Shown here one piece after another: positions 1-16,517 of a stretch of DNA of 64,000 bases. Under the pieces are notes generated by a model. That model did no database searches and was not told the DNA's origin. It worked only from the letters and a program-made list of their open reading frames with translations. A program made the position numbers and the translations under genes. The DNA comes from Brasenia schreberi (taxonomy: Eukaryota; Streptophyta; Magnoliopsida; Nymphaeales; Cabombaceae). The DNA is taken from positions 3,587,501-3,651,500 of the forward strand of contig JAYKKT010000064.1 in assembly GCA_036023115.1 (NCBI GenBank). The letters are read 5' to 3'. The stretch's first letter is position 1. Each line of letters opens with the position of its first letter.

Positions 1-245
1 GCTGGATGGCCGTTACCAGAGCTGAGAATGGCCATTACATTGTAACAGTGGTGTGGCCTTGCTTCCAGTCGAAAATCATTTTGATGAAAAAAAAAAAGTG
101 GTGCCGGCGGATTTACTTGGAGGCATGGAGCAGCCGCTCTTCTTGAAAATTTGAAATTTTACACTAGAGTGAATAACTGTTGAGATCCATACTTCGACCC
201 CTAACACGATGAAATATGTAGATCGCCCAATCCAAAACTATTTTC

Positions 246-607
246 TAGATCCGCAACTGCCATGAATGCACCGAGCTAACCAAAGAGCTGCCGTGACTCC
301 GTCAATATCTTTCTCTTCCCCTCCCCCGACCACACACACCCAGAGACGTCCTTTATTGACTGAGAAGTGCCACGTTGTCGACGCGCTGCCAGAATCGACC
401 CACTTCTCCAGCGGGTTACTTCCGGTTAGATCCGCAACTGCCATCAATGCACCAAGCTAACCAAAGAGCTACCGTGACACCGTCAATATCTTTCTCTTCC
501 AATCCCCCGACCACACACAACCAGAGACGTCCTTTATTGACTGAGAAGTGCCACGTTGTCGACGCGCTGCCAGAATCGACCCACATCTCCAGCGGGTTAC
601 TTCCGGT
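246..607. repeat. tandem duplication, two units of about 181 bp
   Basis: Positions 246-426 and 427-607 are near-identical direct copies that differ by a few substitutions. Both run from a TAGATCCGCAACTGCC start to a TTCCGGTT end. Reading frames across them give parallel peptides, which reflects the duplication and not coding. No gene family is recognised. The flanks (1-245) hold nothing I can identify. Confidence 0.9.
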
Positions 608-1795
608 TCGGATCCATGTCAACCCAAGTCTACTTTTCAATTGTTTTGGGTTTCACGAGTTAACCATATCCGATCCCGTGGAAGATTGTAAATCATGCCA
701 ATAAAGAAGGATGATTGTGCTTAATATTGCTATCGAATCGGGCCAGGAACCAATTGGAACATGAGCTGGTGAAACCAAACCCAAAACCAGAGATCACTCC
801 GTTTGGTTTCGGTTTCATCTTTCATGAAACCAGAATCAGCAGTTGCAATTTTTTTAATTTTTTCATTGAACTTTTAACATTTTTAATGTTTTTTATTGGT
901 TTTGAGCTTTTGTACTCAAATCGAAACCCACCTCATAGATTAGTTGGAATTTGTATGTTTAACCGAGATACCTAATTCCTCATTAGAAAGAAAAACTAGA
1001 TAAGTAATTGATCTAGTTTTTACTACCAAGCCCCGAACCGCTTTGGCTTCTGATCCAACTCAAACTATCGGTCCCTCTTGTTCACAATTAAACAGAATGG
1101 GTTTGTCAATCTTCAATAGAACTAATGGAACCGATTTTTGTTTCATTAGTTGGATTTTGTAGGTTTGGCCCAGATAAGTAGATAACTAATGGAACTGTTT
1201 TTCTTTTCTTGGGTTACAACTAATGGAACCGATTTTTGTTACCAAGCCCTGATTGTAACAGTTTGGTTTCGGGTCAAACCCAACCCATTTCTGCCCTTGG
1301 CGAATCTTTGTGGATGAAGCTTCAAGTGTTGAAATTTCCTCTTAAGAAGTTAAAATGACTATTGTTTAACGTGAAAATCCATATTTCCCCGGCATAACTT
1401 GGTCGGGTCATGTGGAAGCACGAGTCTGATTTGGACCCACAATCCAAATCACTAACCTTCATAATTATCCGATTCGAACTGCCTAACACGTCAGGCCAAT
1501 CAGATCGCGTAGATTTGCGCTGTGCATGATACGTCAGCCGTTCATATAAATCTGCGCCACCGAGTGTCCCTTGCGCGAACGCCTGCGAAGAGATTTTGTA
1601 AGAGAAAAGAGAGTCCTAGAGAAAGAAAAGTGAGGGAGAAGGGGAGGTCGGCGTTTGGTGTACCATGCACACCTCCTCCGCGCTTCTTTGCGTGTTTCTC
1701 CCTTTTTCTTCCCCCTACTCTTTATCTCAATTTAGGTTCTGTTATCTGAATCCGGCAGGCAACCTCTCTCTCTCTCTCTCTCTCTCTCTGGGCCG
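608..1795. other. intergenic region and 5' flank of the DUF7804-like gene
   Basis: Nothing coding is recognised. Positions about 720-1270 carry degenerate sequence rich in GGTTTC and GAACC, resembling the dispersed family seen elsewhere in the window. Positions 1763-1789 are a (CT)n run just before the ATG at 1796, a common 5'-leader feature in plant genes. The promoter lies here, but no convincing TATA box was assigned. Confidence 0.5.
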
Positions 1796-3120
1796 ATGAT
1801 GGCGTGCCGAGCGGCAGGCCATTGGAGCTCTGGCCTCGTCCAGGGAAGAGGGTACTGCCTGAAACCTAACGCGAAGTCGGATTTCTGCTCTTATTCGCTG
1901 TCATGGCCGCCGCGGAAGATGACAGCGGTGGGTTCTAGGAAAATTTCATGCTGTGGAGTTCTGCCTCTCGCTCCTAAGGAAGAAAGGATCGATGATGGCG
2001 ATAGGATGGCGGAGATTAGCAAGTCTCTGTTGGCCATGGCGCCGTTTCGAGAGCCGATGGAGATTGGGAGGGAGGAGGTGGTCGGCCCACCTCCGCCCAG
2101 CATATCGGCAGAGAATCTGGATCGATGGGTGCAGGAATCCGTGATGGAGGTGAGATTCCTGGAGTATGCTTATTTAGTTGCCATGTGTTTCGCTATGATC
2201 GTTTGCTTGGGGGATTGGTGTTTCTTTCCCGATAAGTTGGTTTTCTGATTGCGCCTTCTTGTGAATTCCGTGTTTATAGTCATCCAGTGCAAATCAATTC
2301 AAGTGTTCGTTAGGTTTCTCTTTCAGGATAATGTTAGTTTTTCTGGTATATTGAACAGTCGTCCTTTCTATATCAAGCTTGTGAATTCCATGTTTTCTTC
2401 GGAATCAAAGCATAATCGTATCAAGTTTTCTGTTTTCATGTTCTTCACGTTGCTAGTTTATTCTGGCTTATTGAATTCCTAATAGCAGGTTTCAGTTTCC
2501 AAATCAAGCTTCAGAACTCAGATTTCTGCTGATCTTTTAATGCATATCCCGTTACATGTTCTTTACTTTTTTGTGATTCTAGATTCCATTTTTCCAAATC
2601 AAGCTTGCGATCTCCCAGTTCTTTGTTGGTAACAATGCATATCCAATGTCATATTTCTACTTTTGTCTTCCTCCAAATTCAGGATATACTAATAGTGCAC
2701 TCTTTGTTTTATTAGATTGTTCGGAACATTCAAGAGGCACCTTTCTTCGTGTGCTTGTACACAAAGAAGAAAGGCGCGGCGATGAAGTTAGAGAGAGAGT
2801 TGGTGGCAGCACAGGACCGGAATTGGCCATTGATGAAGAGATGGGTGAGGAAGAAACGGCTGGATGGGATCATTCTGGTGGAAGAGCTCAAGGGAGACAT
2901 GGAAACCACAGAGGAAGAAAGCGCGAGCAAATGCTCCCAGTTGTGGGGCTTATTGATTCAGGGGAAAGGGATAGACTGTGCTGCTTGTTACATTCTTAAG
3001 ACCACTAGAATTTGCTCTGCTTTAGGGTTGTGCACACATTTTTGCCTAATCAAGGGAAAATGCTACAGTGATCCTGTTGAAGTCCAGCTCAAGAATTCAT
3101 GGCTGAATTTCGAATTGTGA
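1796..3120 (+). CDS. DUF7804-like plant protein, probably plastid-targeted, function unknown
   Basis: Two exons, 1796-2149 and 2716-3120, join in frame (GAG|GTGAGA donor, TTAG acceptor) to give 252 residues. The first about 75 residues are rich in Ser, Arg and Ala with few acidic residues, like a transit peptide. The conserved part starts at VVGPPPPSISAENLDRW (about residue 97) and continues across the junction as VME-IVRNIQEAPFFV. It ends with WGLLIQGKGIDCAACYILK, then GLCTHFCLIK and LKNSW. I recall this pattern (W-G-x2-I-Q-G-[KR]-G, CYxLKT, CTHFCLxK, QLKNSW) from a plant-specific family annotated DUF7804; no biochemical role is known to me. The start has two adjacent ATGs (1796, 1799) right after a CT-rich leader. 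The exon structure is solid; the family name is from memory. Confidence 0.85.
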
Positions 3121-4233
3121 GGATGCAAAGTCTGCAAGTAAGCATACGATATGTGCGGCTTTGGATTGAAACCATTCTGTAAATGAGTTGATTCAAAATT
3201 AAATAGCAATGAAGATTATTCAGTTTTAGCTTGTTTTTTCGCGCTCAAATCAATTATAGATACTTCAGTGCTGATCTAGGAGGCTCTAGACTTGCATTGT
3301 AATGTTTGTTCTTGTCAATGAGATCATGCTTAGTGAACAACCTTTTACTTTCTTCTCCTTTTCAATCAATCTGGCTTTAAAGAAGAGCGGGCAAAAAACC
3401 AAGAACCAATAAAACATGAACCTATTGCAGCCATACTGTATCTCATGGAGATGGGCGGTTTCTCTTCATCAGAATCATGCCATACTTGATCCTATTACTA
3501 CAGGCAAGACAGTGAACAGATAATTTTTTCGACTTTGCTACTCAATTGATACAATTACCTGTTGAAGGCAAACCTTCATCAGTAGCCTCCCTCGTCCTTG
3601 AGCTCCAATCGTGCTTTATGTTACTGTTCTACGGGCATCCTCCTGTGAAGATAACAGATTGTTCTGAAAACTAAAAGTATTCCTATTCCACTTGACTTGA
3701 GAAACGACAAGTGAGATCGGCTGTCTGGTTACAGAGTTCAACAAGAGAAAGCATTGGAAGAGAAGAAAGGTGTGGTCTTGCCCGCAGAGAAGAGGAGAAG
3801 GGGTTCCTGTTCGGTTTGAGTACATCTCATGGCACCACTTTGTTCCCTCATCGTTATATATATATATAGAGAGAGAGATCTTACACCAAGACCTCCTCCA
3901 TTACTATCATCTTCACCATCTGATCTTTAAAATCAGTGGCGAAGATTTGATGCTGCCTTAACACGTATTTGAGTTCCGGAAGACTTGCATAATAACGACA
4001 ACAACAATCAAACCTTTTTCTCGCACTCGGTCCGGTCAGGTACACGAACATGAGTTACATAAACGCGGCGATAAATTAAAAATATCGTCTACTGTTCTAC
4101 TATAAAAGCGGATGGCTCGTTACAGAACGCGTTGTGAATGGGATGGCCGAACGAGCTGCATAACGTGCCGATTAATTCAAAATGTCGGAAACGGTTTCTC
4201 AGAAAAAATAGAGGGGCTCGGTTTATCTCCTGA
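3121..4233. other. intergenic region between the DUF7804-like and GNAT genes
   Basis: It holds the 3' flank of the upstream gene and the promoter side of the GNAT gene. No coding family is recognised. A short TA/GA microsatellite lies at about 3857-3877. Around 3985-4015 a run containing CGACAACAACAATCAAACC resembles the reverse complement of a LINE 3' tail of the (TTG)n type seen at 31.9-32.0 kb. Confidence 0.4.
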
Positions 4234-7978
<3,745 letters not shown>

Positions 7979-9592
7979 CCTTGTAAAATATCGGCCGGGC
8001 TAGTTGCTACTCTTATGTTGTCCTATTTGTGTTTGTTTGATGAGATCAATCTATAATTAGGGTTTTTCGAGCTTGCTCTTCTTGTAGACCCAATTAAGGT
8101 TGTGCCGTTGATGACACTGTATCATAAAAGAGAAACCAACTTCTGTATCATCAATAAAGACATACAGTCCGGTGTCTTTGGTCGTTAAGTTTGATTGCTT
8201 TTGCTTTATATTAATGCGTTCATAAGATGATCATCGTCTTGCTCATTTTCTGTCACTCCCATCTATCTATTTTATCGCGAGACCTACAATCATGATAACA
8301 CTTGTAGATTGGGTATCATGTTTCATCACAAGAAAGCATACTCGTTCATGATCATCCCCAGCAACTGCTTACTACTGTTTTGCCCTTAAACAGGAGTGGC
8401 TTGACACAAATTGAGACTAAGCGAGCTTTCTAATTTTGGAGTAACCATTTGGGGGCTCCAAAATTGGGTATTACAAGTGACTTAAAAGTTGGAGCCTAAG
8501 AATAAGTGCCTAAAAAGAATTTGGGCCTAAGGAATTGATACGTATAACGAATTTACAATGAGGGGCCTGAGGCGCCTTCCATGGTGGTCTTACCCACAAG
8601 CCGACCCTGCTCCTAAGCACAATAATTCATGGCTGAAGATATTTTTCTGCTTTAATATTTTCAAGTGGAGTTGAAAAGGACAGTGCAGGGTTTTTGCCTA
8701 TCTTGGCTAGCAAGCTGCGGTGGAAAGTAGATGTGAGTGACACACTGCTGTGAGAGAACCAATGTGCATTTTCTTTCATCTGCTTGCCCATGCTCTCCTC
8801 TCTATCAAATAACACGTAATCAACAGATTCTAATTAACTAAGGTATGTAAAAATGATCCATGGTTTACCAAATATGGGATTTGGCCTATCTTGACTAGCA
8901 AGCTGCGGTGGAATATAGATGTGAATGACACACTGCTCCGAGAGAGAGAGAGAGAGAGAGAGAGAACCAATGTGCATTTTCCAAATTCATCTGCGTGTCC
9001 ATGCTCTTCTCTCTATCAAATAGCACGCAATCAGCAGATTCTAATTAACTAAGTTATGTAAAAATGATCCATGGTTTACCAAATATGGGATTTGGTTCTC
9101 ATTATGCGAGAAATACATAGCTAGTATATGCAAGAATAAGGTTCAACCAAAATATTCATACGTAGAGCTACAGTTGTCCAACTAATCCCTTCTTGACTAT
9201 CCAAAACGAAAAAGGTTTAACAAAATATGGGATTCGAAAGTTTTTCTCAATAGCAACGAGGTGCCGTGGATTTGATGTACAGTGGTGTACCGGTGATTGT
9301 ATGCATGATGACGAACATGGTACATGATAATATTGCCTTCATAATCATCTTTCTTCTAGTTATACAAACAGTCAATCGGTCAGGGAGAGGATACCAATAA
9401 CGTTCCAGTTCAGCAAAACTTTTCATTCAAAGACAGCACACAGGTTTTTTGTCTTAAATGGCAACAAGAGTACAGCTGCTCAGTCGTAGGTCCTCCCTCC
9501 ACCCTCAGTTGCCTCCCTTTTTATCTATTTTTTGTTTTAGAGTGCATCCCTTTATTTATATTTATTTATTAACTGCGCTTTCACAACAGTGA
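7979..9592. other. intergenic region between GNAT and MIR319
   Basis: It begins with the GNAT 3' UTR; AATAAAG at about 8153 is a plausible poly(A) signal. It then holds the tandem duplication at 8.7-9.1 kb (listed separately). No coding region is recognised. The last few hundred bases, which include a T-rich stretch with TTTATATTTATTTATT near 9555, are the likely promoter side of the MIR319 primary transcript. Confidence 0.5.
8696..9095. repeat. tandem duplication, about 190 and 212 bp units
   Basis: Both units start GCCTATCTTG(G/A)CTAGCAAGC and end with ACCAAATATGGGATTTGG. The second unit (from 8884) gained a (GA)n run at about 8940-8965. Identity is high, so the event is fairly recent. Nothing coding. 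Confidence 0.9.
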
Positions 9593-10924
9593 TTGTTCAC
9601 ATTCTCCTCTTTTAGATCTCTCTCTCTCTGGTCTTTACTTTATCGTTCTTCTGTCACTTTCTGTCCGAATAAAATTCACCCTGACTTCCATGTGAAAACG
9701 ACTGAACTTGTGTTCCCCACCAAGTTTGGTTACCGTTATTGCATGAACCTGAGCTCATCTTCCTTTAGATTTATGCAGCCCATGGCTCAACCCTCATCTG
9801 TGAGTTATTTTATTTTGTTTTCCTCCTCCTTTCTTGTTGATTCTGGAGCAACCATGCAGGGGTCGTAAGGAAAATTAATGGAGTATCCCTTTCAGGTTAT
9901 AAGTAGAAGGCATGTAGCTCTGAAGGTCGAGGGTTTATGGATAAACAGGTGTGTTGTGACGGAGGTGATGACGGTAAAACATTATTTTCCCCCCTTTTCT
10001 CATCTTCCCTTTGTGTATTTAATGGGATTTGTTTGGCCAGAAAGAGTTTTCTCGAAGAGGGATATTTTTCCGTTAACTTATTCAGTATGTTTTTGTTGAG
10101 TAGACTGCAAAGATGGGATTGGGATGGGTTATATGGTGGTGCTTTGGTTCTTTTGATCACTTCGTAGGGTTTAATACTGGTAACAGGTTTTTAAGGCTTG
10201 TTCGTCGTCTGTTAAAGATGGAATACGGTGCTTGAGTCATCTAGCTTAATTTGTTTCTTGGTCGTCATTTTTTCAAATCTCTCTCTCTCTCCATGCTGAA
10301 GTTGCCTGGGTTTTGATTGAGGGGGTCACTGGATCAGTATTTTACTGTATTGGAAGTAAAACCATTCTCCTCGGGGAGGAGCAAACAGATCTTTTAATTA
10401 ACATTTGCGGTTTGTGGGTGTTGCTAACTGTTGGCTGTCTTGGTAGTAAGGTCACAGAATGGATGGGATTTCTGTGGCTGGATTCGACTGCTTAGTGCTT
10501 TTGGTTTTTCTTCTGATCGACCGTTTTTGGCAGGCAAGGAATTAGCGGGGTCGGCTGCATAATATATTTAGAATATAGTGATGTGCATTTAAGAGTATGG
10601 TATTAATGATCACAAACCTTTACTCTTGTGCATTTCTTATCTCTTGGCTGGATCTTGTAGCCAATTTTTCTTGATTTCATCGTATAGGTTTTCTTGTGTT
10701 ATTTCTTAGGTGACATCCGGACAGGTTGCGTTTGTTTGGTTCATTAAGCACGAGCTGAAGTAGTTTTCTTGGTATTGAACATAAGACTGTTGGTGCTGAA
10801 GGAAGTAAAGGCATCGCCAATGGAAACTTTGTTTTGATTGTTTGAAGAAAAATGATATCAAGATGTTCTATTGAATACTGTAAGGATTGTGGAAGAGGTA
10901 AAGGATCAACAAGTAGAAAGAGTA
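9593..10924 (+). ncRNA. probable 5' part of the MIR319 primary transcript
   Basis: This T-rich, sense-oriented stretch precedes the MIR319 hairpin and has CT-rich leader-like patches (about 9614-9628, 10279-10292). It also has intron-like T-rich segments ending in CAG or TAG. No conserved protein is encoded. Several short ORFs occur (for example 9593-9868 and 10313-10495). Plant pri-miRNAs are Pol II transcripts that often extend hundreds of bases upstream. The extent given here is inference; no start site is visible. Confidence 0.4.
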
Positions 10925-11104
10925 ATAAAGGGAGCTCTCTTCCGTCCACTAATGGAGGGCATCAGGGTTGAGCTATCTGCCGACTCATTCATTCAGGTGC
11001 TGAGTAACGATGGATGTGCTCATACTCGGTAACTGTGTGAATGATGCGGGAGATAGATTTCTTCCTGTGTTCCCCATCCTTGGACTGAAGGGAGCTCCCT
11101 TGAC
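10925..11104 (+). ncRNA. MIR319: MIR319 precursor hairpin
   Basis: Positions 11080-11100 carry the 21-nt mature miR319 sequence (starts TTGGACTGAAGGG, ends AGCTCCCT), as I remember miR319a/b. The opposite arm at 10929-10949 (AGGGAGCTCTCTTCCGTCCA) pairs with it with few mismatches. The loop-proximal second conserved duplex typical of MIR319 is also present: GAGCTATCTGCCGACTCATT at about 10970-10989 faces GAATGATGCGGGAGATAG at about 11039-11056. This two-block stem is diagnostic of the family and explains its unusual loop-to-base processing. miR319 directs cleavage of class II (CIN-type) TCP transcription factor mRNAs, and so controls leaf growth and margin shape. The hairpin looks fully functional. 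Confidence 0.96.
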
Positions 11105-11467
11105 CCCTCTGTCTCTCTCCATCTTTTTCTCTCTATGAATACATCTGGTCTTCATTCTGATGCCGTAGTTTGCGTTTCTTTTTAAGTTAGGTTAATAATA
11201 ATAATTATACAGTAGGCCTTCTATACTCATGGCTCTCTCATCTCTTGTGTTTGTAAATCCATTTGCCTTCGAGTTAATGCATGTTTTGCTGAAATTTTGT
11301 TTGAATTAGTTGGTGCTAATATAGCGACCGGTTTTCATCACGTTCTTTAATTGCGTCTCTGGTTCTCCCTCCTCACTCGAACAATTGCCTATGCGAGGTC
11401 AATCTTTTCTCTTTTTATTACTTCGTCGTCTTGTCTCGTCCGATCAGAGGCTCCCAAATCGAAAGAA

Positions 11468-11513
<46 letters not shown>

Positions 11514-13800
11514 GTATCGCATACCCACAAAATCTTTGCTGTTCTGTAGCCTTATGAATCAATCCAATATCAGAAGAAACTCCCTCTCTCTCTCATGTAT
11601 GTGAATGCCATTCATTTAAGTTTCTGGCGTCAACAGCATGCTTGCTCGATTCACATTTGTGGAAACCATGCATGTGTGAGGAAGATCATGACGGCAAAGG
11701 TCATGATGATGAAAAGATATCTTGACGATGATTGGTGATATGATAGCCGACAGCAACGCCATCCGTCTCTGGGTTCCCATACATCGGGTTTCATGTGAGT
11801 CATCTTCATGGAGCATCGATGAATGTTTGCCTGGATCTGAAGAAACACCGCATTTTGCCCTAATCCTTCGAAACCATTTAACTGTTGCCTGTATGATCGT
11901 ACTTCCTCATTAAACAAGTATTTCATTTTCTCTCTTACGATGCTTGAAAAGACACGTTGAAACTCATTGTTTATTGTTACCACCAATTCTTTACCACTAC
12001 TTTTAATATTTCCGAGATCCATGGGCATCGATGCCTTCTACTCTATTTAATTTCTCGGTTCTTGTTCCTTCAATTTCTTGTAAATGCCATTGCCATGCAC
12101 CATCCTTTAGCCGGTGGAGTATATTATCTTTTTCTAAGTGTTTCTGCCTGTGGTCTACCATTGGTGTTTCTGCCTGTCGTCTATTACCTTCATGAATCAG
12201 CAACCTATAGTATTGCATACTGCAATCCTCATTTTTACATGATCATTTTAAATTCTTAAATTGGAAAAACAGGAGATCGTGATAATAGAGATATGCATAT
12301 TTTGAAATCTTTTAAGCAAGAAAAGCTATGCCTCAGTTTTACAGTTAACGGGGAAAGGTGTATTTCTTTGTATTGTCGTCAACTAGTCGCCGATATAACC
12401 CGACCTTACTTGGACTATGTGGTCTAATTCCCTACGCGGGAATAGTGCACGTATATCTGCTATAATTTTGATGTGACGTTCTTTCGGCTGCTTCTGAATT
12501 ACTTTTCTTTGAACTTCTGCTGTAATTAATCATCTCTTTTGCGAATTGGTGATTTTCTTCAATGTTCTCCTTTCCAATTTAATTTTGAATTTTGCTTCAT
12601 ATATATATATATATACGTGTATATATCCGTATATTTATTTATTCTGCAGACCACTCAGTACCTATCGTCTTGTCAAGGAAGTCTAAGCCCATTATCAAAT
12701 GATCGAATCAAAGGTGTTTGTCTCATTCAAGCTACAGCATTTTAGGGTTTCTTCCTTTCTTTTTGCGGGTTTTATTGGTCAATCTGAAGATTTGTTTCGA
12801 CAAGCAGTAACACAATAATTTTATGCAGTGACACAGAATAATCTTTGGCGTGCTCTAACCAGTTTCTTTTTTCTGATATCGATATCACATATGATACGAG
12901 ATATGTGAGAGGAAGTTTTAGTTAAAGCTTTTAGTTCTAGAAATGAAAATCATGTAGATATGATAATTCGATTTTCAAGGTTTCTGAACATGAAAATCAC
13001 GTCCGTAAGATTAATTTCCCCAAAGGCACACCCCATGCATTCTAGTATCACTCTTCTACGTTGCTTTCACATAATATATACAGAAAAAGTAGCCTCCACT
13101 CCTTAGGTAAAAGTTTGGGAGGTTCCGTCCTTTGTGTGTGTGTGTTCGATTGCTAGCTTCGCCTAAGATTGTTTTTAATTCCAATTATGCAAGGCATGAG
13201 AGTTTTCTGTTTTGCTTCTGATCTATGGAGGTTTCCTCTGCTAAAGAGGCCTTCAATTCTTTTCTGTAAATATGCCTTGTAACCGGTTGGAGAGAGAGAG
13301 AGAGAGAGAGGAGATGGTTTTCCCTGATAAATGCTTTGTTTTGTATTGGGGAGTTTTAACATGAAATGATCGCCTTCTCAGATTGCGATACAGGGCAAGC
13401 AATTACGAGGATTAGGATACAAAAGTGCTACTTATAACATGGTAAAAAATCAAAAGAAAGAGTTTCTAATCTACTCGTGTAGAAACTGTAATTACCATTA
13501 CTCTAGTTTCTGAGAAAGCGAGACAATTGATCGTCATGATGCTCTGTGAACGTGATCCCTGAACACACAATGATCACGTTTTCGTTGGTAAATCTTTCTT
13601 TAGCGTATGCTTTCCCTTTCGGCCGTGAATCTTGGTGGCTGTATGCTTTCTTCTAAGACGAAAAAGGAATTCTTTTATTAATGCAAAAGCAGAAATATCA
13701 TGTCAGGCAGATTATATGACCCTAATTTTTACATTGAACTGCATTCAACTTTCACATGCATTTCACAAACTCCATATTTTCTGATCAGATAGCCACAATA
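11105..13800. other. intergenic region downstream of MIR319
   Basis: No gene is recognised on either strand. Microsatellites occur at 11468-11513 ((CT)n(TA)n), around 12598-12615 (TA) and 13292-13310 (GA). The first few hundred bases are probably the 3' part of the miRNA primary transcript. The open frames here show no family motif. Confidence 0.5.
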
Positions 13801-15603
13801 GGACAATTTGATCCTTCGATTTTATTATACACACACGTACTGTGTACGTATGTGCCTCCTATCCATGTATCGTTCTAACAGAAGTTGCACCCGAAAGGAA
13901 CTGGTTTTTTACCTGAGACAAATCCAGTTGACACAGTTGTTGAGAGAAATAAATATTTCGGGTTCAGATGCTAGTTCGACTAGCTCTTTCAGTATGTTGC
14001 AATCTCACCTCTCAGTCCCTCTGCCATACTACTTGAATGCGTTGAATGACTGAATTGCAGAGACGTGAATATTAAGCAGTGGTTGCCTAAGGTCCAAATC
14101 CTCATGAAGGTGTCAGCTAACAGGATCAAACGCTCCATTACGTTGCTTCCCCCGCATTCTCCGGCCGAGCATGCCTCTGACAAGCTAAAAGTGCCGGCCA
14201 TCTCCATTGAGATTGGAAGAAGGCCGCTAAATAACTCTAAAAAAAGATGTATTCCGGTCCAAAACAATTGTAAAAGGAATGCTTATTTTGATTATTAGAG
14301 AAAATTTGACTGTCTAACTCCATTAAGAAAAATACATAAGTTTGTCAAGGAGAGTTGATACATACTCAAGATGGTTCGGACATTTGGATAGATTAAAGGA
14401 TAGAACTCCCATTAAAATGTCAGAAATTTTACGGCGAACACTTTTAAAGAGGCAAATAAGGTTCTTAATTAAAAATTTAATATGCTCATAAGACATCATA
14501 TAATATATTCTTGCTTTTTTGACATAAATGCTAGTATCACAAGGTGAAGCAAATGGGCAACAAACTATATCCATGTTTGAATCCCACCAAGTTCAACCGG
14601 GTCGCCATGAGTTGGACTTTAACCATAACATAATCGACAGATCCAGGATGCATGCACTTCAACAAGTGAATAGAGTTAGAATATATATTGGCTGCGTCCG
14701 GAAGGTCATGGATTGATAAATCCAATCCTGATATCTTGATTTTTGATGGCAATGCATCGTAGACCTAGATATACATCCTTTGTTGATACACAACCTATGG
14801 TTAGGTATAGATATTTATATCAGTTCTGAATGTAAAACGATGGGGACACTGTTCGAATTGAAATCTAGTGTGAGGGATATTGGATTTGTTGGTGGATAGC
14901 ATCAATAAACTGTTGAAACACCAGAAGAGAACCACCACTTAGAGCCTGTTAAGTTGGTGGTGTTTTTCTACCTTTGGTGGGAAAACAAGTCTTAGGAAAC
15001 TCAATTCGGGCTTTGGACGAACTTGGATTCCTGCCTTTCAAGCAAAATCCTTCAATCTTTAAGTCAGAAATGTTGCCCCAGTAAGTGGAAATTGGGCACC
15101 TTGGATTCCATCAATGAAAGAACTGGAAGCTGAAGCATTCTCAGCTGCATGATTGGTTCTATTTTCTGGAGATCAATCGTAAGGACATGTTATTTTGGTG
15201 GCCTTTCCTGTTGGACACATACAAGCATGTGGCTAACATATGGACATATCCCACAATTCAAATGCATACCATGCATTAGCTATAAACAAAATCAATTAAA
15301 AAAATTAAGAAATGAAAATACCATAGTTGCCAAACAAGCCCATTTCGGCACGAGAATCGACATGCCAGTGGTAAATCAAGATCTTTTTTAGGAGTGAAAT
15401 TATTTATGATTTTACAATGGCCTTTGTATTATCAACTAAATTTCATTCAGGATTAAAATCATGAGCCATATGCAAAGGCCGTGGATTATAATTATGTGTA
15501 GATTTGTCCCTGACCCAAGCCGACCCGAGTTACAAGACTTGGGCCTATAAAACCGAAACTGTGAGGCTCAAGCCAAGCAAGATCGTATGACCTCACTTTT
15601 CAC

Positions 15604-15706
15604 TCGTTTATGAGACCCAACATCAGCCCATCCATGGTGAACCGCTGGAACTAGTCGTTTATGAGGCCCGATATCAGCCCACCCCATGGTGAACCGCCGG
15701 TATTGG
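15604..15706. repeat. 51-bp tandem duplication
   Basis: Two adjacent copies begin TCGTTTATGAG(A/G)CCC at 15604 and 15655 and contain CATGGTGAACCGC. They differ by about seven substitutions. Confidence 0.85.
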
Positions 15707-15879
15707 GCGTACAGTGACAGTTTTGCATGGCCGACCTGACATACAAACACCTTTTAGAGTTCCATAATGCAAATAGCCCTTAATGACCATGCACTTGCAT
15801 GCTTTTTGGCTTTGTAAACAGCCTGACTTTCCAACAATATATCAGGTAAACCACTCTAGACATATTCGATTTTGAAATA

Positions 15880-16145
15880 ATTGGAATCGGTGGCTTCAAA
15901 CCGCCGATTCTTGTTAGACCGGAACTTAAATAATTGATAATCTTATTAAAAATTAAATTTTAATAAAAAAATACCGAAATCGGCAGATTGAAACAGCTGG
16001 TTTTCATTTGAATTCGGTTTCGGTTTTGAAAAAAGGTGAAACCGGAACCATACTGTGTAAGTCTCTGTTCCAGATTTACCGGTTTTGGGTCCAGTCGGTT
16101 CTGTTTTGATTGGACCCCCCGAGCCGGTATGGAACCGGTCATGTC
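15880..16145 (-). repeat. dispersed GGTTC/GAACC-rich repeat, copy ending ACCGGTCATGTCTA
   Basis: It carries the recurrent pattern of this family: alternating GGTTTC, GAACC and CCGGTT words, an AT-rich centre with TAAAAATTAAATTTT, and the end word GGAACCGGTCATGTCTA. Related copies lie at 16990-17220, 34860-35287, 46266-46500, 46970-47180, 49735-50115 and 61850-62000. No coding capacity is seen. Confidence 0.7.
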
Positions 16146-16517
16146 TACACTCGATTCTTGCTTTTCGAGTGTATTGTTGACCGGTGTATCTTTCGCTTCT
16201 TGACTGAGTAAACTACCTGCTTCGGTCAGCCTTCCAATCCATTAATGTTGATTTACCAACCTGCGATATGCTAGAATTAAGAAAAATATATAATCTTCGA
16301 AAGACATGAATAACTTAATCATTATTCCTAAGTGCAAATATGAATAAAATAAAAATATGAGTTTTATTGTTTTTTATTGAGATAATAATAATAATAATAA
16401 TAATCACAATGTACTTACTATCTTTAAGGATCAATGGAGATGGCTGATATCTTTTAAATGATTTTATTCAAGATGTGTAGACAAAAAATTGCACGATATA
16501 CTATATAATTAATATAG

